Of a stretch of 64,000 bases of DNA, positions 22,216 to 35,192 are shown piece after piece (within the stretch, counting starts at the first letter, position 1; every line of letters begins with the position of its first letter). Origin of the DNA: Euryodendron excelsum (Eukaryota > Streptophyta > Magnoliopsida > Ericales > Pentaphylacaceae); contig CM065383.1 in NCBI GenBank assembly GCA_033060915.1, positions 17,141,501 through 17,205,500 of the forward strand, in the 5' to 3' direction. The notes under the pieces are model-generated. The model did not search any database. It was not told where the DNA came from and was given only the letters and a program-made list of their open reading frames with translations. The position numbers and the translations under genes were made by a program.

Positions 22216-23828
22216 CTGTTGTAAAGTGTGTTTGTGTACTTCTTTTTATAATTTCTTGTTTTATTTGTATACATATTTTGCAGATTGCTTGTGTTTATTT
22301 TTTTTCAAGTTTTGAAGCAATTTTTCAAAATATTTCCAAAAAAATAAAAAAAAATTTATAATTTTGTACAATTTTATGTGGAATGCAAATATAGATTTTG
22401 GAGATATATTTGAAACATGTTTTCATTCACTTTGCACAATTTCTGTTTTATCCTTTCTTTTTAATACAATTGTAAGATTTTATCTTAACGAATAGAAAGA
22501 GACTATTTTACATCACTTATTATCATCTCATGATAAGTTTAGTATTTATATATGTTGTACAGTTTCATCCGTACAAAAGTGAAGATTATTCATCAAGTGA
22601 GCTTTAAAGCCAACCACTCCTTTTGGAGTGTTTACATTTATTCTTGATAAATTTCTTCCATATAACTCATTCAATAATTCCATTATACTTGCCTTTGACT
22701 TCATTGTTTTAATTGCTTAGGTAATTGAATATGTTGAATTCTTAGAACTTTGAGCTGTGTGCACTTTTAAAATGACTCGAGGCCATCTTTGATCTTTTGA
22801 GTCACAAATTTCTTTGTTGATACAATTTTCTTGGACCCAATGTCAGATCTATTTCTTATCTTTTGCTAAATATAGCATTGTTAAAGTTTCTTTCCTAATA
22901 GAAAAATACAAGTATCTTCACTTATGAAAGTTTAATTGATAAAAGGGGGGATGTTTTTATAATACAATAAAACAAAATAAAAACGAAACAAGCAAAGACA
23001 GTAAGAAAGAAAGGAAGTAAAAAAAAAAAAAAGAGAGAAGGAAAAGAGGATGGTGTTTAAGAAGAAAAAAAAAATCAATCAAATGAAATGGAGGAAAATG
23101 AAGATACGTAATCATTGATCATTACATGCCTTGATTACATATGTTTTGAACCTTTTACCGTTTCTTTCTCCTTATCTTATACCTCATGGCCAAGTTATAA
23201 CATAAACAAAGTTCTCGGGGATTTGAAGTGTACATTGTTTGTTCATTCACTCACTAAAGAATTCACCTATCAATTGCTTGTGTAGTTTTAACATTGTGTA
23301 TTTTTTCATAGAGTTATGTCAAGTCATCTCCCATAATATATATTCACGTTATTTCTTTATGATCATCTCTTTTGATTATAATTTACATTTACTCTCTTGC
23401 ATGGAGAACTAGTGTGAGATACCTGATTTCTTTCTATCTGAGAGAATATCCAATGAGGTTGAATCAAAGCTTAAAGGATGACACTGTGCTTTTATGTTAC
23501 CTTCCTTATCATGTAATGAACACACACATGCACAACCTCTCATATGTTGTTTTAAGACATTATCTTACTTGTGTATTAAAAAATAGGATAAACAAAATAT
23601 GCTTGTATTATGTCATACTTTGTCCTCATTATCCTCACTTGCAGGCTATATTTTGATGTTTGTAGATATCATCACTGCAAACCCTCACGAGGCTATGCTT
23701 GTCCTCTAGCGAGTAACCTAGGGGTTCAAAGGCTTAATGTATAGGCTAAATTCACTCGTGATTACTTACGAAAGTGTAACATATCTTTTTAAGTGTGTTT
23801 ATTTATTTTGTTAGGGACTAGCAAAAAC

Positions 23829-23842
23829 TTAGTTGGGGGGTG
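23829..23842 (+). promoter_or_regulatory. Polypurine tract of Athila-like element
   Basis: The sequence ttagttggggggtg lies directly before the 3' LTR start (tgattgtact), after the phrase gggactagcaaaaac that is typical of Athila 3' ends. Confidence 0.75.
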
Positions 23843-25076
23843 TGATTGTACTCTAAAACGTACAATTGGAGTCCCTAATTGTAAGTCATTATGAGCAATT
23901 ATTTATATATTATTAATTATTTTAATGTAATTTTGGTATTATTTTATATTTTTGTATTTTATGAAGATTTGAAGATAAAATAAACAAAATAAAGATATAT
24001 ATGTACGGGTGTTGTGTGTATATCATATATATTATTATTATAATATATTATATTATATATGTAGTTAGTGGAGTAATATAATATATATGTATATATGTAT
24101 ATATTATATATATAGTTAGTGAAGTAATATAATATATGTATAATGTATTATATGTTGGTGCAGGTGTGCAGGTGAAGAAAACACAAAAAAAAAAAAAAAA
24201 AAGTAGAAGAAACGAGACAAAGGAGTAGGTGAGCAGGCAATGCAGAAGAAAGAAGAAAGAAGCAAAAGAAGAAGAAAAAGAAGAAAGAAAAGATTCGGTG
24301 GCCGACAAGCATCAATGAAAAAAAAATAATATAGAATTATTGCCTATAAAATGAAAGAGATCAGTAGAGAGAGGAGGAGTTGTACGAGAGGGAGAGCAAA
24401 GTTTTTAGCAAGTTTTAGAGAGATAGAGTTTAGCAAGTTTATTCCCTTAGGGATTAGTTTGTCTTTATTTTTAGTCTTGTATTTTTTTGTACTTTATATT
24501 ACTAGTAATGAAATTATTTTTCAAGTTAAGTCTTTTTAATAGTATGAGTAGCTAATTTTATTCTTGGAACCAATTGTGAAGATCATCCAAAGCTCTTGGG
24601 ATTTTAACGGAGGTAATTGGGTTTATTGTATATCATTTGAATATTCTAATTCTTGGTAATGAAATTCTAGATATTTTCAAAAACGTAGATTTTTTACTAT
24701 GTTTAGTAATTTCTATGCACAAATCATATTTTGGTACAGTTATTGCACAAATCAATGGTATGAATCTACGATTTTAATTTTATTATTCTAGATTTAATTA
24801 AATGTTTTGAGTTACAAAACCTCCATTGAAATTTGGGGTGAATCGGGTGATCGGATCAATTGGGTCCAAGACTATTTTATTTAGTTTTCTTTAAAGTCAA
24901 GTCAACAATCATCAATCTCCCCAAAACAAATTATTTTTCTTTAGTTATCATTTTCTGTGCAATTATCCAATTCTTATCGGTACTATTTAAGGTGGAATTC
25001 AAATCAGTCGGCTTAGGTTCCAATTGAATCCATTGCAACACTACGGTGTCTAGCATGACTTAGTTGGTATCTAATC
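23843..25076 (+). repeat. 3' LTR of Athila-like element, left part
   Basis: It aligns with 12145-13375 or so of the 5' LTR, including the TATA box at 24345-24351. It breaks off at ggtatctaatc, where the inner element begins. Its remainder is at 39594-39749. Confidence 0.9.
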
Positions 25077-25743
25077 TGATAGAGCGGTAAATTTGTATGG
25101 TCTGCCCCCAGGTTCCGGTAAGCTGCTCCGATTGACTGCAAAGGGAATTTGGACTCTTGAACTCCAGTGTCATGCCTACCAAAGATCCTCTGATGGCAAA
25201 GTTAGTCTTGAGAGGATCACTCTACAAAGTTTTTTACTAGGGTTTTTTGTTATGCATACCTTGAAAAAGGAGGTTGCCTTCTTTTACGTCCATGGATGTG
25301 GTCCCCACAGTGTGTGCAAATGGTTAGTGAGGGAATGAGTGTCTTTTCACATGGCTATTCATCATTAGGCAGTCAGATCTTTGGCAAGATAGTTGTGGGA
25401 GTGGTTGTCTCCCACACGTGGCGTCTCTTGAGGTGCCTGTCAGGCTGACATTGGCGTGTAGCAGGGGGAGTGGCTGTCCCACCATGCATTTTGTCCTCTC
25501 GATAGTAAGCAACCAAGCTCAGTGTCAGTAGTGGTCCCCATAGGCCAGTCAAAGGGGATGTGGTCGGTGTGTTCCCTTTCAGGATGCTTGGCTAGACTAG
25601 TCGACTATGGTGTTCTCGACCACCTCCGATTCAACATTGCTAGGGTGTCCCGTTGTGCATGGTCTCCCCGATCAGCCCCTCACAAGGCCCTGGTCGGCCT
25701 CTCAAAGGGTACTGGTCAGCGCTCGCCTAATCGGTCCCCATCA
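25077..25743 (-). repeat. 3' LTR of Tat-like element
   Basis: 667 bp. On the minus strand it starts TGATGGGGACCG and ends CTCTATCA. The adjoining purine-rich stretch cagaggaattgggagcaa (25744-25762, minus) is the polypurine tract. Confidence 0.85.
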
Positions 25744-27626
25744 ATTGCTCCCAATTCCTCTGAATACCAAAGCGTGGTCAAGGGAATTCATACGTCGAGT
25801 GTGTCCTCATGGAAAGGAGGGGCGTAAGCACATTTATAGTGATTGTTGACAGCGACTAGGTGCGTCACTTCACACCCCCATGACGTGTAAACCTCTTACT
25901 GGGCTTCATTTTGCGATGTGACTTGTTGACCACTGACTGTCAAATCTGTGGTTGATCAGTTGATCTAAGCTATTGATTTCAAATAAGTGGGTTGTAGGCT
26001 TGGCAGTTCCGATCCTTGGTTGTCACTTTGCATTATTCACACTTAGACAGTCTTTGGTTTTCAAAACCTCTCATTCGTCTTTCTACATCCTTGTGTATCT
26101 GCGCTTGGAGATTTGGGCTTCTCTCTTTGTTAGTAAGATCTCAAACTGCTATTTTTTTCGCTTCCATGCGATTCTTCTTGAGTTATTATTTCTGGTATTA
26201 CACCAAAACAAGGGTTGCCCCTTCTCTCCAAGGGTTTGTTGGGAACCCGAGGTTATTCGAGTTTATTTGGGAGTCAGTTGATAGTGATTTCAAGTCGGCT
26301 AGGAGGTTACACTTAGTGGGTACAATGGCGGATCCAGAAGATGTGCATTCTTCAGGTTTTGAGAACACTGCTTCTCAAGATCTTGTTAGGGTAAGGGAGG
26401 AGGTCCCTGATGGTGCTTTTGTGAGGCCTTCTGGAGCTTCTGGTGAAGGGCCATCCCATGGGGGTATGGTTCCTGGGCTCGGGGGTATGGTAGTCTCTAG
26501 AGTCAGGGAGTTCAACTTTGCGGCTGAGGGAGTGTCCTCTGCTATTACGGAGAGGAGGGTCAGGAAGTTGTGGAGGGATTACTAGTTTCCTCCTGGTTTG
26601 TCGTATAGGATCCCTAAGAATAGGGAGTGGGCTCGTTTCGCTCGTTTTGGGGAAATTTGTGTGTATGAGGCTGCCTTGGCTGGTGGCCTTAAGTTTTCTA
26701 TTTTGACACCCATCAGAGGGGTTCTGAGTGCTTTGGAGTTGGCCCCTGGTCAACTCCTTCCCAATTTATAGAGGATCTTGGTGGCTTGTGTTGTGTTATG
26801 GCTAGCGTGCAGTGATGGTGAGGACTACCTCACTACTAATGATTTCTTGCACTCTTACAAGCTAACCGAGCCGGAGAGGGGCTGGTGGTACTTCTCAGCC
26901 AGGAGTGGTGGCACAACTTTGGTGGCGGAGCTGCCCTCTTCTAACAAAAGGTGAAAGGACAAATTCTTCTTCGTTTATGGCGAAGGTTGGGAGCACCAAC
27001 CCTGGGAGGTTGTGGGCGATGATTCTACTCGGGTTCCTCAGTCATGGAATGTCCTAACTCGAAGGGGTATGTCTCTTAGTTTTTGTAGCTTTCAATTTTA
27101 CTCAGTCGTAGTTTCTAGATTTCTAGGGCTCTGACTCAGGTTCCTTATGTCTGGCTAGCTCGTGGTGCACCCATTCTAAACAAGGCCTAGCAAGCTAGGG
27201 AAAAGAGGGCCCAGGATTTTGGGGTCACAGGTGTCAATGCTTTGATGAATTTAGAAAACCTGGGTACGTACTTGTTGGGCCTTGAGCCTACAAATGAAGC
27301 TCTAAGGGCAAAACATGAGAAGAGTAAGTACAGTTTGTTCTCCTTTTCCCCTTTTGTTGATTGTTTGTTTGATGTCTGTTCTTATTATTCCTGTGCAGAC
27401 CAAAGAAAAGACAACTCGGACGAGGAGGGAGACATGGCCCTGAATCAGAATATCCTGGCTAAGGTGAAGCTCTCCTCAGAACCTTCTGTTCCTGTTAAGC
27501 GTTTCAAGCTCCCTACTAGCTACAAGGCTAGGAGCAGGGGTAGCAAGGGCAAGGGATCCAACCAAGGGGATCTCACACCGCCTAAGGTTTCCAGTCCTTC
27601 TCCTGCACCCTTAGTTATTCTATAGG

Positions 27627-29955
27627 CACCCCCAAAAATAGAATGTAGCGGAAGAAACACCATTGCCTTATGAAACCATAAACCAACCATGCATAAATAT
27701 AAGGTACATCAGAGTAAACCATCCCATAACTTTTCACACATCATGTCAAGTATAGGTATATAACAAAATCCCAAACTCAAGCTAACATAAAGTAAAATAC
27801 AAATATAACTCAAATCCCAATGGTTTATACAAATATATGAAAAGACGAGGGTAAAGCAATAAGAGCTTTTTCAAGCCTTGAGATACGACATCCGGACACC
27901 GACATAAATGCCACCACGGCAAGTACCAAGACTGCAGTGAACCAAACTATCATCTCCAAGTTACCTGTCAAAACAGTCTGTGTGGGTGTGAGCTAATTGT
28001 TAATGTACTCACGATAGATAATCAAACTCATAAAGAATGATAATAAGCACCCATAATGCACATAGGTATAAATGATTAATATATATATATATATATATAT
28101 CATGGATGTCTCAATGCAATGCATGTTTCACCCATATGTGCGCTCAATTTTAAATAACGTTGGCCCAATATATCGATGGCGCGTTATCAAAGAATGCCCA
28201 CCGTGGCACCCCTAGGCTAGTCCACGATGACTAAGCCTTGATTAACCCACCGTGGTTAACTCTTTCCAGTGCAATGCAAAGCATACAATATGAATGGTAT
28301 GCAATGCCACCATATAAATAGAATCATCAATGTCTCCATAGAACTTCTCATATATATAAATACCACTTTCACCTCATATATAAACACCTTCAACACCTCA
28401 TATACATTCACCACCACTATACATATGGAAAACAAACAATGTATTCAACATGAATAAGATTATCCCAAAATCCCACAATCCCACAATTAACACCAATATT
28501 CATACTAGTACAACAATTATAGCCATTCAATATAAATGAGACTATCTTAAATCCCATCTGTCACCGCACGCACAGTACGCCAAATATCACTTTTTGGTTA
28601 ATATTGAAGGATCTTGCTTTCTGTTAGCTCCTATCACCACAACCGTATTAGTTTAGGAAACTCAATATATACTTCAGCAATAATCATCAATATAATGTAT
28701 ACACTCCAAACAAGTTATAGCACCGAAATTATGCATTAGAACTACCATATGCTAATCTCAATTAAACTCCTAATGTAAAGCTAAAGTTGAAAAATATCAA
28801 AATACATTACGTCCTCTAATCTGCCAAAACTGACACAGGCTTCATAATCTGGACATAATTTAATGAGCTTATACCCAAAAATTTTAAAACTTTAGAAATA
28901 CAAAATATACATCTCAAAGAGTATCCGAACGAAATTTTATCCAGACAAAATTTTACATTTTTTTAACATGCCTAAGTATTTATTTGGTATTTTTTAAAAT
29001 AGGGCAGGGCTGTAGAAACTTGAATTTAGCAGCCAATGGTCTATCTTTGATAAATTAGTAACATAGGTAAACGACATCTAAATGACTTGAAATTTAGTAC
29101 AGATTATCATCAACCTTGCTCCTAGATACAGTAAAAATTTCATAATTTTTGGGCTACTCTAACTTGGTCGAATGCTCTATCAACCAAGAGGTTACAGATC
29201 TGGGCAGATATGAGCATCAGACTTCTACAGTGGCAGCTTAACTTTGAAAAATCACCATAATTCGAATATAAAACATTTTTGGTTAAAACAAAATCTCAAA
29301 TTTCCCTAAGATCTCAAAGTTCAAGTGTATAAAAATTCAGCTACAAATCAGATTTTTAAATTGGCCAAACAACCTCCGAAATTGGCTATTTTTACAGATT
29401 TTCGCAGTAAAAACTCCTCCAACTTTGGACAGAGTTTTCTCTCTCAATTCTTAATCAAATCAAATGGATTTTATGTCTAAATCGAGTAATTTTCCAAGGT
29501 CTTTCTACTATAGCCTTATCTGCAGCAAAGGAAGAATTCTTATATCTGAAATTAGCTTCTTCTTGCTTGTGTTAGCTGCGGCAGCTCCTTCTCTCTCTTA
29601 CTCCCTCTCTATTTCTCTTTGCAACTCTCTCTATATCTCTCCTTATCTCTCTATCTCTATCTTTCTTTCTCCCTTTCTCTCTTCTGTCTCTCTCTCTCTC
29701 TTTCTTTCCATAACTCTTTCTTTTCTTTTCTTTTCTTGCACTATCTCTCTCTCTCAACTTGTTAGGTAAAAGTTGTCACCCATTTCTTTCCCCTACCAAT
29801 TCCCATTCACTAAATGACTTACACCTAGGTGCCAACTCCTATTGGTAGGGTAATTCAAGTCAACTAATTACTTAAGGTCATTAATTAAACTTATTTTACA
29901 TAAATGCTAATTTACATACCTCTTAACTGTGTAATATATGTAATTTACTTAATTA
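27627..29955. mobile_element. Unidentified insertion in the aORF, LTR-like
   Basis: The aORF text stops at APLVIL and resumes with FTPTGPADTLPP at about 29957. The 2.3 kb between is AT-rich with no protein domain. It begins with text typical of gypsy LTR ends read backward (gatacgacatccggacaccgacat, ccaagttacctgtcaaaac) and includes a CT-rich microsatellite at about 29590-29757. Clean terminal repeats and a target duplication were not found, so class and exact ends are uncertain. Confidence 0.5.
29590..29757 (+). repeat. CT-rich low-complexity tract
   Basis: Imperfect ctctctct/tttctttct runs; the Ser/Leu-rich frame on the plus strand and the Arg/Lys-rich frame on the minus strand are artefacts. 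Confidence 0.85.
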
Positions 29956-30713
29956 AGGGTTTCACACCAACTGGACCTGCAGACACACTTCCCCCACTAA
30001 GAGCTGTGAATCCACCTCCAGCAAATGCTCCAACAGTGCCCATCTCCTCCCTTCAGGGTCTCTTTGTTAAAGAGACAACAATTTTTGAAAGTGCAGATTT
30101 GGCCTAAAGAAGGCTGGAGAGTGTGATCCATCCAGGAGATAGAGAGCAGTTGGTGAGCAACTCTACTCACAGGCTGACCAAGGACATTAGTCAGCATTTG
30201 CTTCGGGTAAAATTTTACAAGTGTGATTGCTCAGTTCATTCTATGTTCCTTTTGACCTTGCCATTTTTGTTTGATCAGGTTGCTACCAGGCTCTCCGTTC
30301 TTAGCATTTGGTCGACTAAGAGCAAAAAGGGCTTCTTGGAACAAAGGCGCATAGCCGAGCAGGCTCTAGCTGATGCGACCTCCTTGAAGAAGCAGCTAAA
30401 GGAGATCTTTGCAGAAAGAGACAGCCTAAAGGGTGGGGTGCTAACCCTTCAAGAGGAGAAAAACAAGCTAGTGGGAGACTTGGCCAATGAGAAAAGTGCC
30501 AAGGAATCCATGCGAGAGAAATTCGCTGTAGAGAGGGCTGCTCTAAAGGCTGCCCAGGCCAAGATAGCTGTCTTTCTTGCTCAGGTTGAGGTGGCTATGA
30601 AGAAGGCTTTCAAGGAGTACCACCAGGGGGACTCCTATCAACTGGCATTAGGTGGGACCTATATGCAAGGCTTCACTGAGGCGAAGGAGATGGTCACCCA
30701 AATTTGCATTTGA

Positions 30714-32150
30714 AGAGATTGAAAGTGTTCAAAAAGAAGATTTCATCAAATATGCATAGACTCAGTGAAGTTGACTTGATTTTGAAGAGATTGAAGATGT
30801 TCGAAAAGAGAATCCATCATAATTGCAAAATCTCTACAAAGAATTTAAGTTAAGACTTCATTTGGGATGTGAAGAGTCAATAAAGATGATATGTGTTTAA
30901 AGAAATTGAAGGTGTTCAAGAGTAGACTTCATCAAGCTTATAAAAGACTCATTGAAGTGATCCAAAAGAAGAAAGAAGGATTAGTAGCAAAAAGAAGAGC
31001 TCGGTAATGAGGCATCATGAATATAAAGCTCTACATAAATGAAAAAATCATTAGCAGCAGATGGAAAGAACTCGACAATCAAGAAGAAGAGCTCGGCTAT
31101 AATAGAAAGGAGTTTTAGCAGTTTGGTAACAAAGAAAATATGACTATCAAGAAGAAAATTCAATCCAAATTGAATGAAAGACAACTTTGATGGATTAAAG
31201 ATCTCAAACTATTATAATACCCCAGAGAGAAGACTCCTTAAAGATCTTATAGTATTGTTGAAGCTGAACTTGATCAAAGGAAGGATGAATGAAGATTTCT
31301 GGGTAATGTATCAACACATGAAAATGAAAAGTCGACACATGAGGACAGAGGCCAAAAGTTTGAAAACAGCATGATCAAGTGTCGACACATGGAGACAGTA
31401 GACAATATCTGAAAAATGCGAACTGATTGTGTCGACACATGAAACTAAGTGTCGACACCTGGGGACTAACGGCTAGTTTTTCTAACGCTATAACGAACTG
31501 GACTTGCATTAAATGAACCCCCAACAACCACCAATGGACAAAATTACTACAGGGGTTTATATACAAGCTTTCAACTGCATTTATAAAAGAAGAGAGACAA
31601 AAAAAACAACATCCGCTAACTGATCAAGCTGAGAAAAATCTGAACATTCCATTTGTCTTCATTTTGGCATTAAGTGAGCTATTATTTTCCTATCCACTCT
31701 TGATAAAGAGTTTGTATTTCATTTGTATATCTTTCATATAATTGTAAGTGAGAGTTTGAGAGTTCTCTTGTAAAAGAAAAACTCTTATAAGTTGAAGTGG
31801 ATCTTGGACAAAACCACTTGGTAGCTGGAAGAGCTTGAGAAGAAGTTCTTGTGTAAAAGTGAGCTGAGCACTTGGTAAATCAGCATCTACCTTGTAATTG
31901 GAGATTGCATAGTGGAAGAAGACTTCAAGGGGGTCTTGGGGTGAGGACATAGACCACGAATTGTGATTGAATTTTGGTAATTCTTGGTGTGTCTTCTCTT
32001 ACTCCGTTTTCATCTCTTTATTGATTACATTACATTTCATCTATCTTAAATCACTGTTCTATTGATTAGATTAGTTTTTAATTAATATTAATTGTATTAA
32101 ATTTTAAAAAAATCTAATTCACCCCTGCTCTTGGGTTGCCTTTTGGGCCA
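30714..32150 (+). mobile_element. Probable Ty1/copia solo LTR inside the aORF
   Basis: It starts tgaagagattgaaagtgttc and has several repeats of that phrase (30713, 30784, 30900). It has four tgtcgacac(a/c) boxes (31331-31460) and ends with aattcacccctgctcttggg and ggccaaca. This tail is typical of the LTR end of several copia lineages. The aORF resumes at AAGGTGGTCCCTGAAG. No exact target duplication was seen, so a partial or eroded copy is possible. Confidence 0.55.
31331..31460 (+). repeat. Four spaced tgtcgacac(a/c) boxes
   Basis: Copies lie at about 31331, 31379, 31430 and 31449 (the first with agtcgacacatg), inside the presumed copia LTR. Each core gtcgac is palindromic. Confidence 0.7.
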
Positions 32151-32290
32151 ACAAGGTGGTCCCTGAAGACGATACGGTCTCAGTGGCTGTTGAGAAAGCC
32201 AAGGCAGGGAGTAAGGATGGAGTGGCTGAGAAAGATGATGGCCAATCGAAAGCTTCTGCCCAACCAAAGGCCCCCTCAAAAACTAAGTAA

Positions 32291-32560
32291 CTTTTCTTTT
32301 GCCTTTTTTGTAGGTCTTTTTGCCTTTCTGTGTTGCCTTTACAGTGACTTCCAATGTAACACTGCTTGGGCTTTGTTTGTAATTATCAATCTTGATTAAT
32401 GGAAAAGATATTTCTCTAATAGAACTCACAACTATAGTTTTTGCTTTAATTTCACGTAGACACTTTGGTTCTCCTCTATTGGTTTGGGCATTTACCTCTT
32501 TTTTCCATTTTGTCAGTTTTTAGACAAGTGTAGACACTCTAGTTCAGAATTTTGTTGGCA
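32291..32560. other. Non-coding stretch after the aORF
   Basis: T-rich sequence right after the aORF stop, with cttgattaatggaaaa (about 32390), which may act as its 3' end. No gene is present. Confidence 0.4.
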
Positions 32561-32564
32561 ATCT

Positions 32565-33275
32565 GATCGGCCTGTACCTGCTTGGCCTATGCCAGAGTGG
32601 GACTTTCTTGGGAACAGACATGAAGCCAGTAATTTGGACTGTGCCTGCTCGACCATGGCCTGAACAGGACTTCGCTAAGTAGGTGTAATGCCTGCTCGGC
32701 CTTTGCTTGGGTAGGACTTTTCTTGGATGGGCACATAGCCTTTGGTGGTAAAGTCTTTGCCTTCACGGCCGTGGCTTGAGCAGGACTTTTTGTTGAGAAG
32801 AGCATAAAGCCTTTGCCTGCTTGGCCTTAGCCTGACCAAGACTTTTATTAAGAATGGGCGTAAAGCCTTAGGCATATTATCTCTGCCTGCTCAGCCTTGG
32901 CTCGAGCAGGACTTTTCTTGGAAGGTAGAAAGCCTTGAGCATATTTCCTTTGGGCATAAAGCCTTTGCCTGCTCGGCTTAGCCTGACCAAGACTTTTATT
33001 GAGAATGGGCGTAAAGCCTTAGGCGTATTGCCTCTACCTACTCTACCTTGGCTCGAGCAGAAATTTTCTTGGATGGGCGTAAAGCCTTGGGCATATTTCC
33101 TTTGGGTGTAAAGCCTTTGCCTGCTCGGCTTTAGCCTAAGCAGGACTTTTCTTGGATGGGCGTAAAGCCTTGGGCCTACTCGACCTTGGCCTGAGCAGGA
33201 CTTTTCTCGAGTGGACATAAAGACTTGGGCGTAAAGCCTTTGCCTGCTCGGCCTTGTCCTGGGCAGGAATTTTTC
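32565..33275. repeat. Tandem array between pol and aORF, ~11 units of 55-82 bp
   Basis: The core unit is gcctgctcggccttggcct then gagcaggacttttcttgg and atgggcgtaaagcctt. Units start near 32571, 32655, 32690, 32760, 32817, 32885, 32966, 33035, 33118, 33174 and 33242. Units five to eight form a two-step higher-order pattern of about 152 bp (a gaccaagacttttatt unit followed by a ctcgagcag unit). The ORFs through it are repeat artefacts. Confidence 0.88.
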
Positions 33276-33404
33276 TATTCTTCTTGCAAAGAAAATGTTA
33301 AGACATATATAAAAGTATAAGGAGAATTATAGGAAAGTCAATGTAGGTCATCAAATTTTTAATTTTTCATCTATGCTTTTACATCTAGTGATAAAAAGAG
33401 TTCT

Positions 33405-34723
33405 TTACACATAATACTTTCTGAGGTGCTCAGTATGCCATAGGTGGGGCAGTTCTTTGCCTTTCCAATCCTTTAGTCTGTAGGTGCCCTTCCTAGTGAA
33501 GCCCAATACTTCATAAAATCCTTCCCAATTTGGGCCAAGTTTCCTGTCTTGAACAATTCGAGTAGATTGGTTAACTTTCTTCAGAACCAATTCCCCTGGC
33601 TTAAAGTCTGGCAATCGCACTCGGCTGTTACGATACTGGCGCATCTGCTATTGATATAAAGCCACTCTAATTGCTGCATGCAACCTCTTCTCTTCTAGCA
33701 AATCCATGTCAACTATCAAGGCCTCATCGTTTATCTCTGGGTTGTAGTTATAAGTCCTAGGACTTGGAATACCAATTTCTATTGGTGTTATGGCTTCTGT
33801 TCCAAATGTGAGGGAGAAGGGGGTTTGTCCGGTAGAGACTCTTTTAGTGGTTCTATAGGCCTATAGGATGTTGGGGAGCTCTTCTGCCCATAGGCCTTTT
33901 TCCTTCTCAAGTTTGGTCTTGATGATCTTAAGCAAATACCTGTTATTGACCTCTAGTTGCCCATTTTTTTGGGGGTGTTCTAGAGAAGAGAAGTGATGGT
34001 TGATCTGCAAGTTTGAGCACAACCCACCGAACTGCTTGCCTTCGAACTGCTTTCCATTATCAGTGATGACCACTTTTGGGATCTCGAAGCGCCATACGAT
34101 ATTTTTTCATAGGAAGTTGGTTATTTTCTGCTCTGTGATGGTGGTGAGGGCCTCTGCCTCGATCCACTTGGTGAAGTAGTCAATGGCCACTATTGCGAAT
34201 TTGTTATGTCCTCTTCCCAGCGGCAATGGGCCACGATATCTATTCCCCACTGGGCAAAGGGCCATGGGCTTTGGATAGGAGTCAACTCTTGTGTAGGTTG
34301 TCTGGGAATGTTGGCGAATCGCTATCGCTTGTCACATTTCTTCTCGAACTCCTGGGAGTCCTTACTCATCGTTGGCCAATAGTATGCTGCTCTAAGGATC
34401 TTATTAGCCAGGGAACGTCCTCCAAAGTGATTCCTGCAAATTCCTTCGTGGATCTCCTTCATAATGTAGGTAGCTTCCTCGTCTGGGGTGCACTTGAGAA
34501 GGGGGGTTGCGTGTGCTCTTTTGAACAGGATCCCATCAAATATCACATAGTGACTGGCCCTGAAGTTGAGTCTTCTTGCTTCCAACTTGTCTTTTGGGAG
34601 AGTGCTTTGCTCCAGGTAGTCTCTAATTGGTTTAGCGCATAAGGCTTCTGTTTCCAACACATTGACTTCTAGGATTTGGATGCTCGGAGAATCAAGGGTC
34701 TCCAAGGGTACTTTCAGGGTCAA
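33405..34723 (-). pseudogene. pol: Tat integrase, decayed
   Basis: Read leftward, the zinc-binding N-terminus appears (HEGICRNHFGGRSLA with a later CDKR), then WGIDIVAPLPLG, the catalytic first Asp in IVAIDYFTKW, the second in VVITDNGKQF, and Glu in GQLEVNNRYLLKI. After a stop come AYRTTKRVSTGQTPF, YRNSRVRLPDFKPGELVLKK in pieces, and the C-terminal GFYEVLGFTRKGTYRL with LPHLWHTEHLRKYY. Stops occur near 33648, 33857 and 34107. The DDE residues themselves are present. Confidence 0.87.
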
Positions 34724-35192
34724 GCTGCTTTAAGGATGCTATCCTTGTCAATCTGTCAGCTTCCTCATTCTCTAGCCAGGGGACTCTCTGTAGCAATATT
34801 TTTGAGAATTTTCTGACCAAACTTCTAACCATCTGGCAGTACTCCTTCATCTTGTCGCCCCTCGCTTCGTATTCTCCCTAGACTTGCTCGATTACAAGCT
34901 GCAAGTCTACCCTGACTGTTATCTACTCTACCCCCATTCTCTAAGCAATCTGAAGCCTAGCGATTAGAGCCTTATACTCTGCTTCGTTGTTGGTGGCCGA
35001 GACTTGGAACCGTAGGGCATACTCGACTTTGTGGCCATCTAGGGTGACAAGAACAACGCCTGCCCCACTAGAATGTTCGGTGGAGGAGCCATCAACATTC
35101 AGTATCTAGTTGTTCTCAGTATCGCTGAGCTCGGGTGGGGATTCGTTTGGGGGGGGGGGGCGGGGGGGGGGGGGGGGGGGGGGGGGGGGAGG

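Larger units (their letters stand above)
21426..23828 (+). other. Athila 3' region after pol
   Basis: About 2.4 kb separate integrase from the polypurine tract. It includes a 25-base G run (21681-21705), two small ORFs (21820-22071 and 22075-22215), then AT-rich non-coding DNA. Athila elements often carry an extra gene here; no recognisable envelope-like protein with membrane segments was found in 22216-23828. Confidence 0.6.
26325..32290 (+). pseudogene. Antisense extra ORF (aORF) of Tat element, gypsy-type putative transposase family
   Basis: This gene runs opposite to gag-pol. It starts MADPEDVHSSG. In one frame to 27066 come KLWRDY, FPPGLSYRIP, FARFGEICVYEAAL, FSILTPIRGVLSALELAPGQL and KDKFFFVYGEGWE, the pattern of the plant putative gypsy-type transposon domain (Pfam Transposase_28). 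Three in-frame stops (near 26584, 26770, 26953) break it. Small introns with GT/AG ends fit at 27067-27139, 27324-27398 and 30207-30278. The middle is Lys/Ser-rich, and 30290-30713 encodes a long coiled coil (QRRIAEQALADATSLKKQ). The tail VVPEDDTVSVAVEKAKAG ends at 32290. Insertions occupy about 27627-29955 and 30714-32150. The role of such ORFs is unknown. Confidence 0.8.

Noticed and set aside
31331..31460. tgtcgacac boxes as a possible CRISPR-like or operator array
   Set aside because: Spacing is irregular and they lie in an apparent copia LTR, where such words are common; a CRISPR array is not expected in plant nuclear DNA.
32587..33218. Minus-strand ORFs in the Tat tandem array
   Set aside because: They repeat with the array unit and have no domain; they are repeat artefacts.
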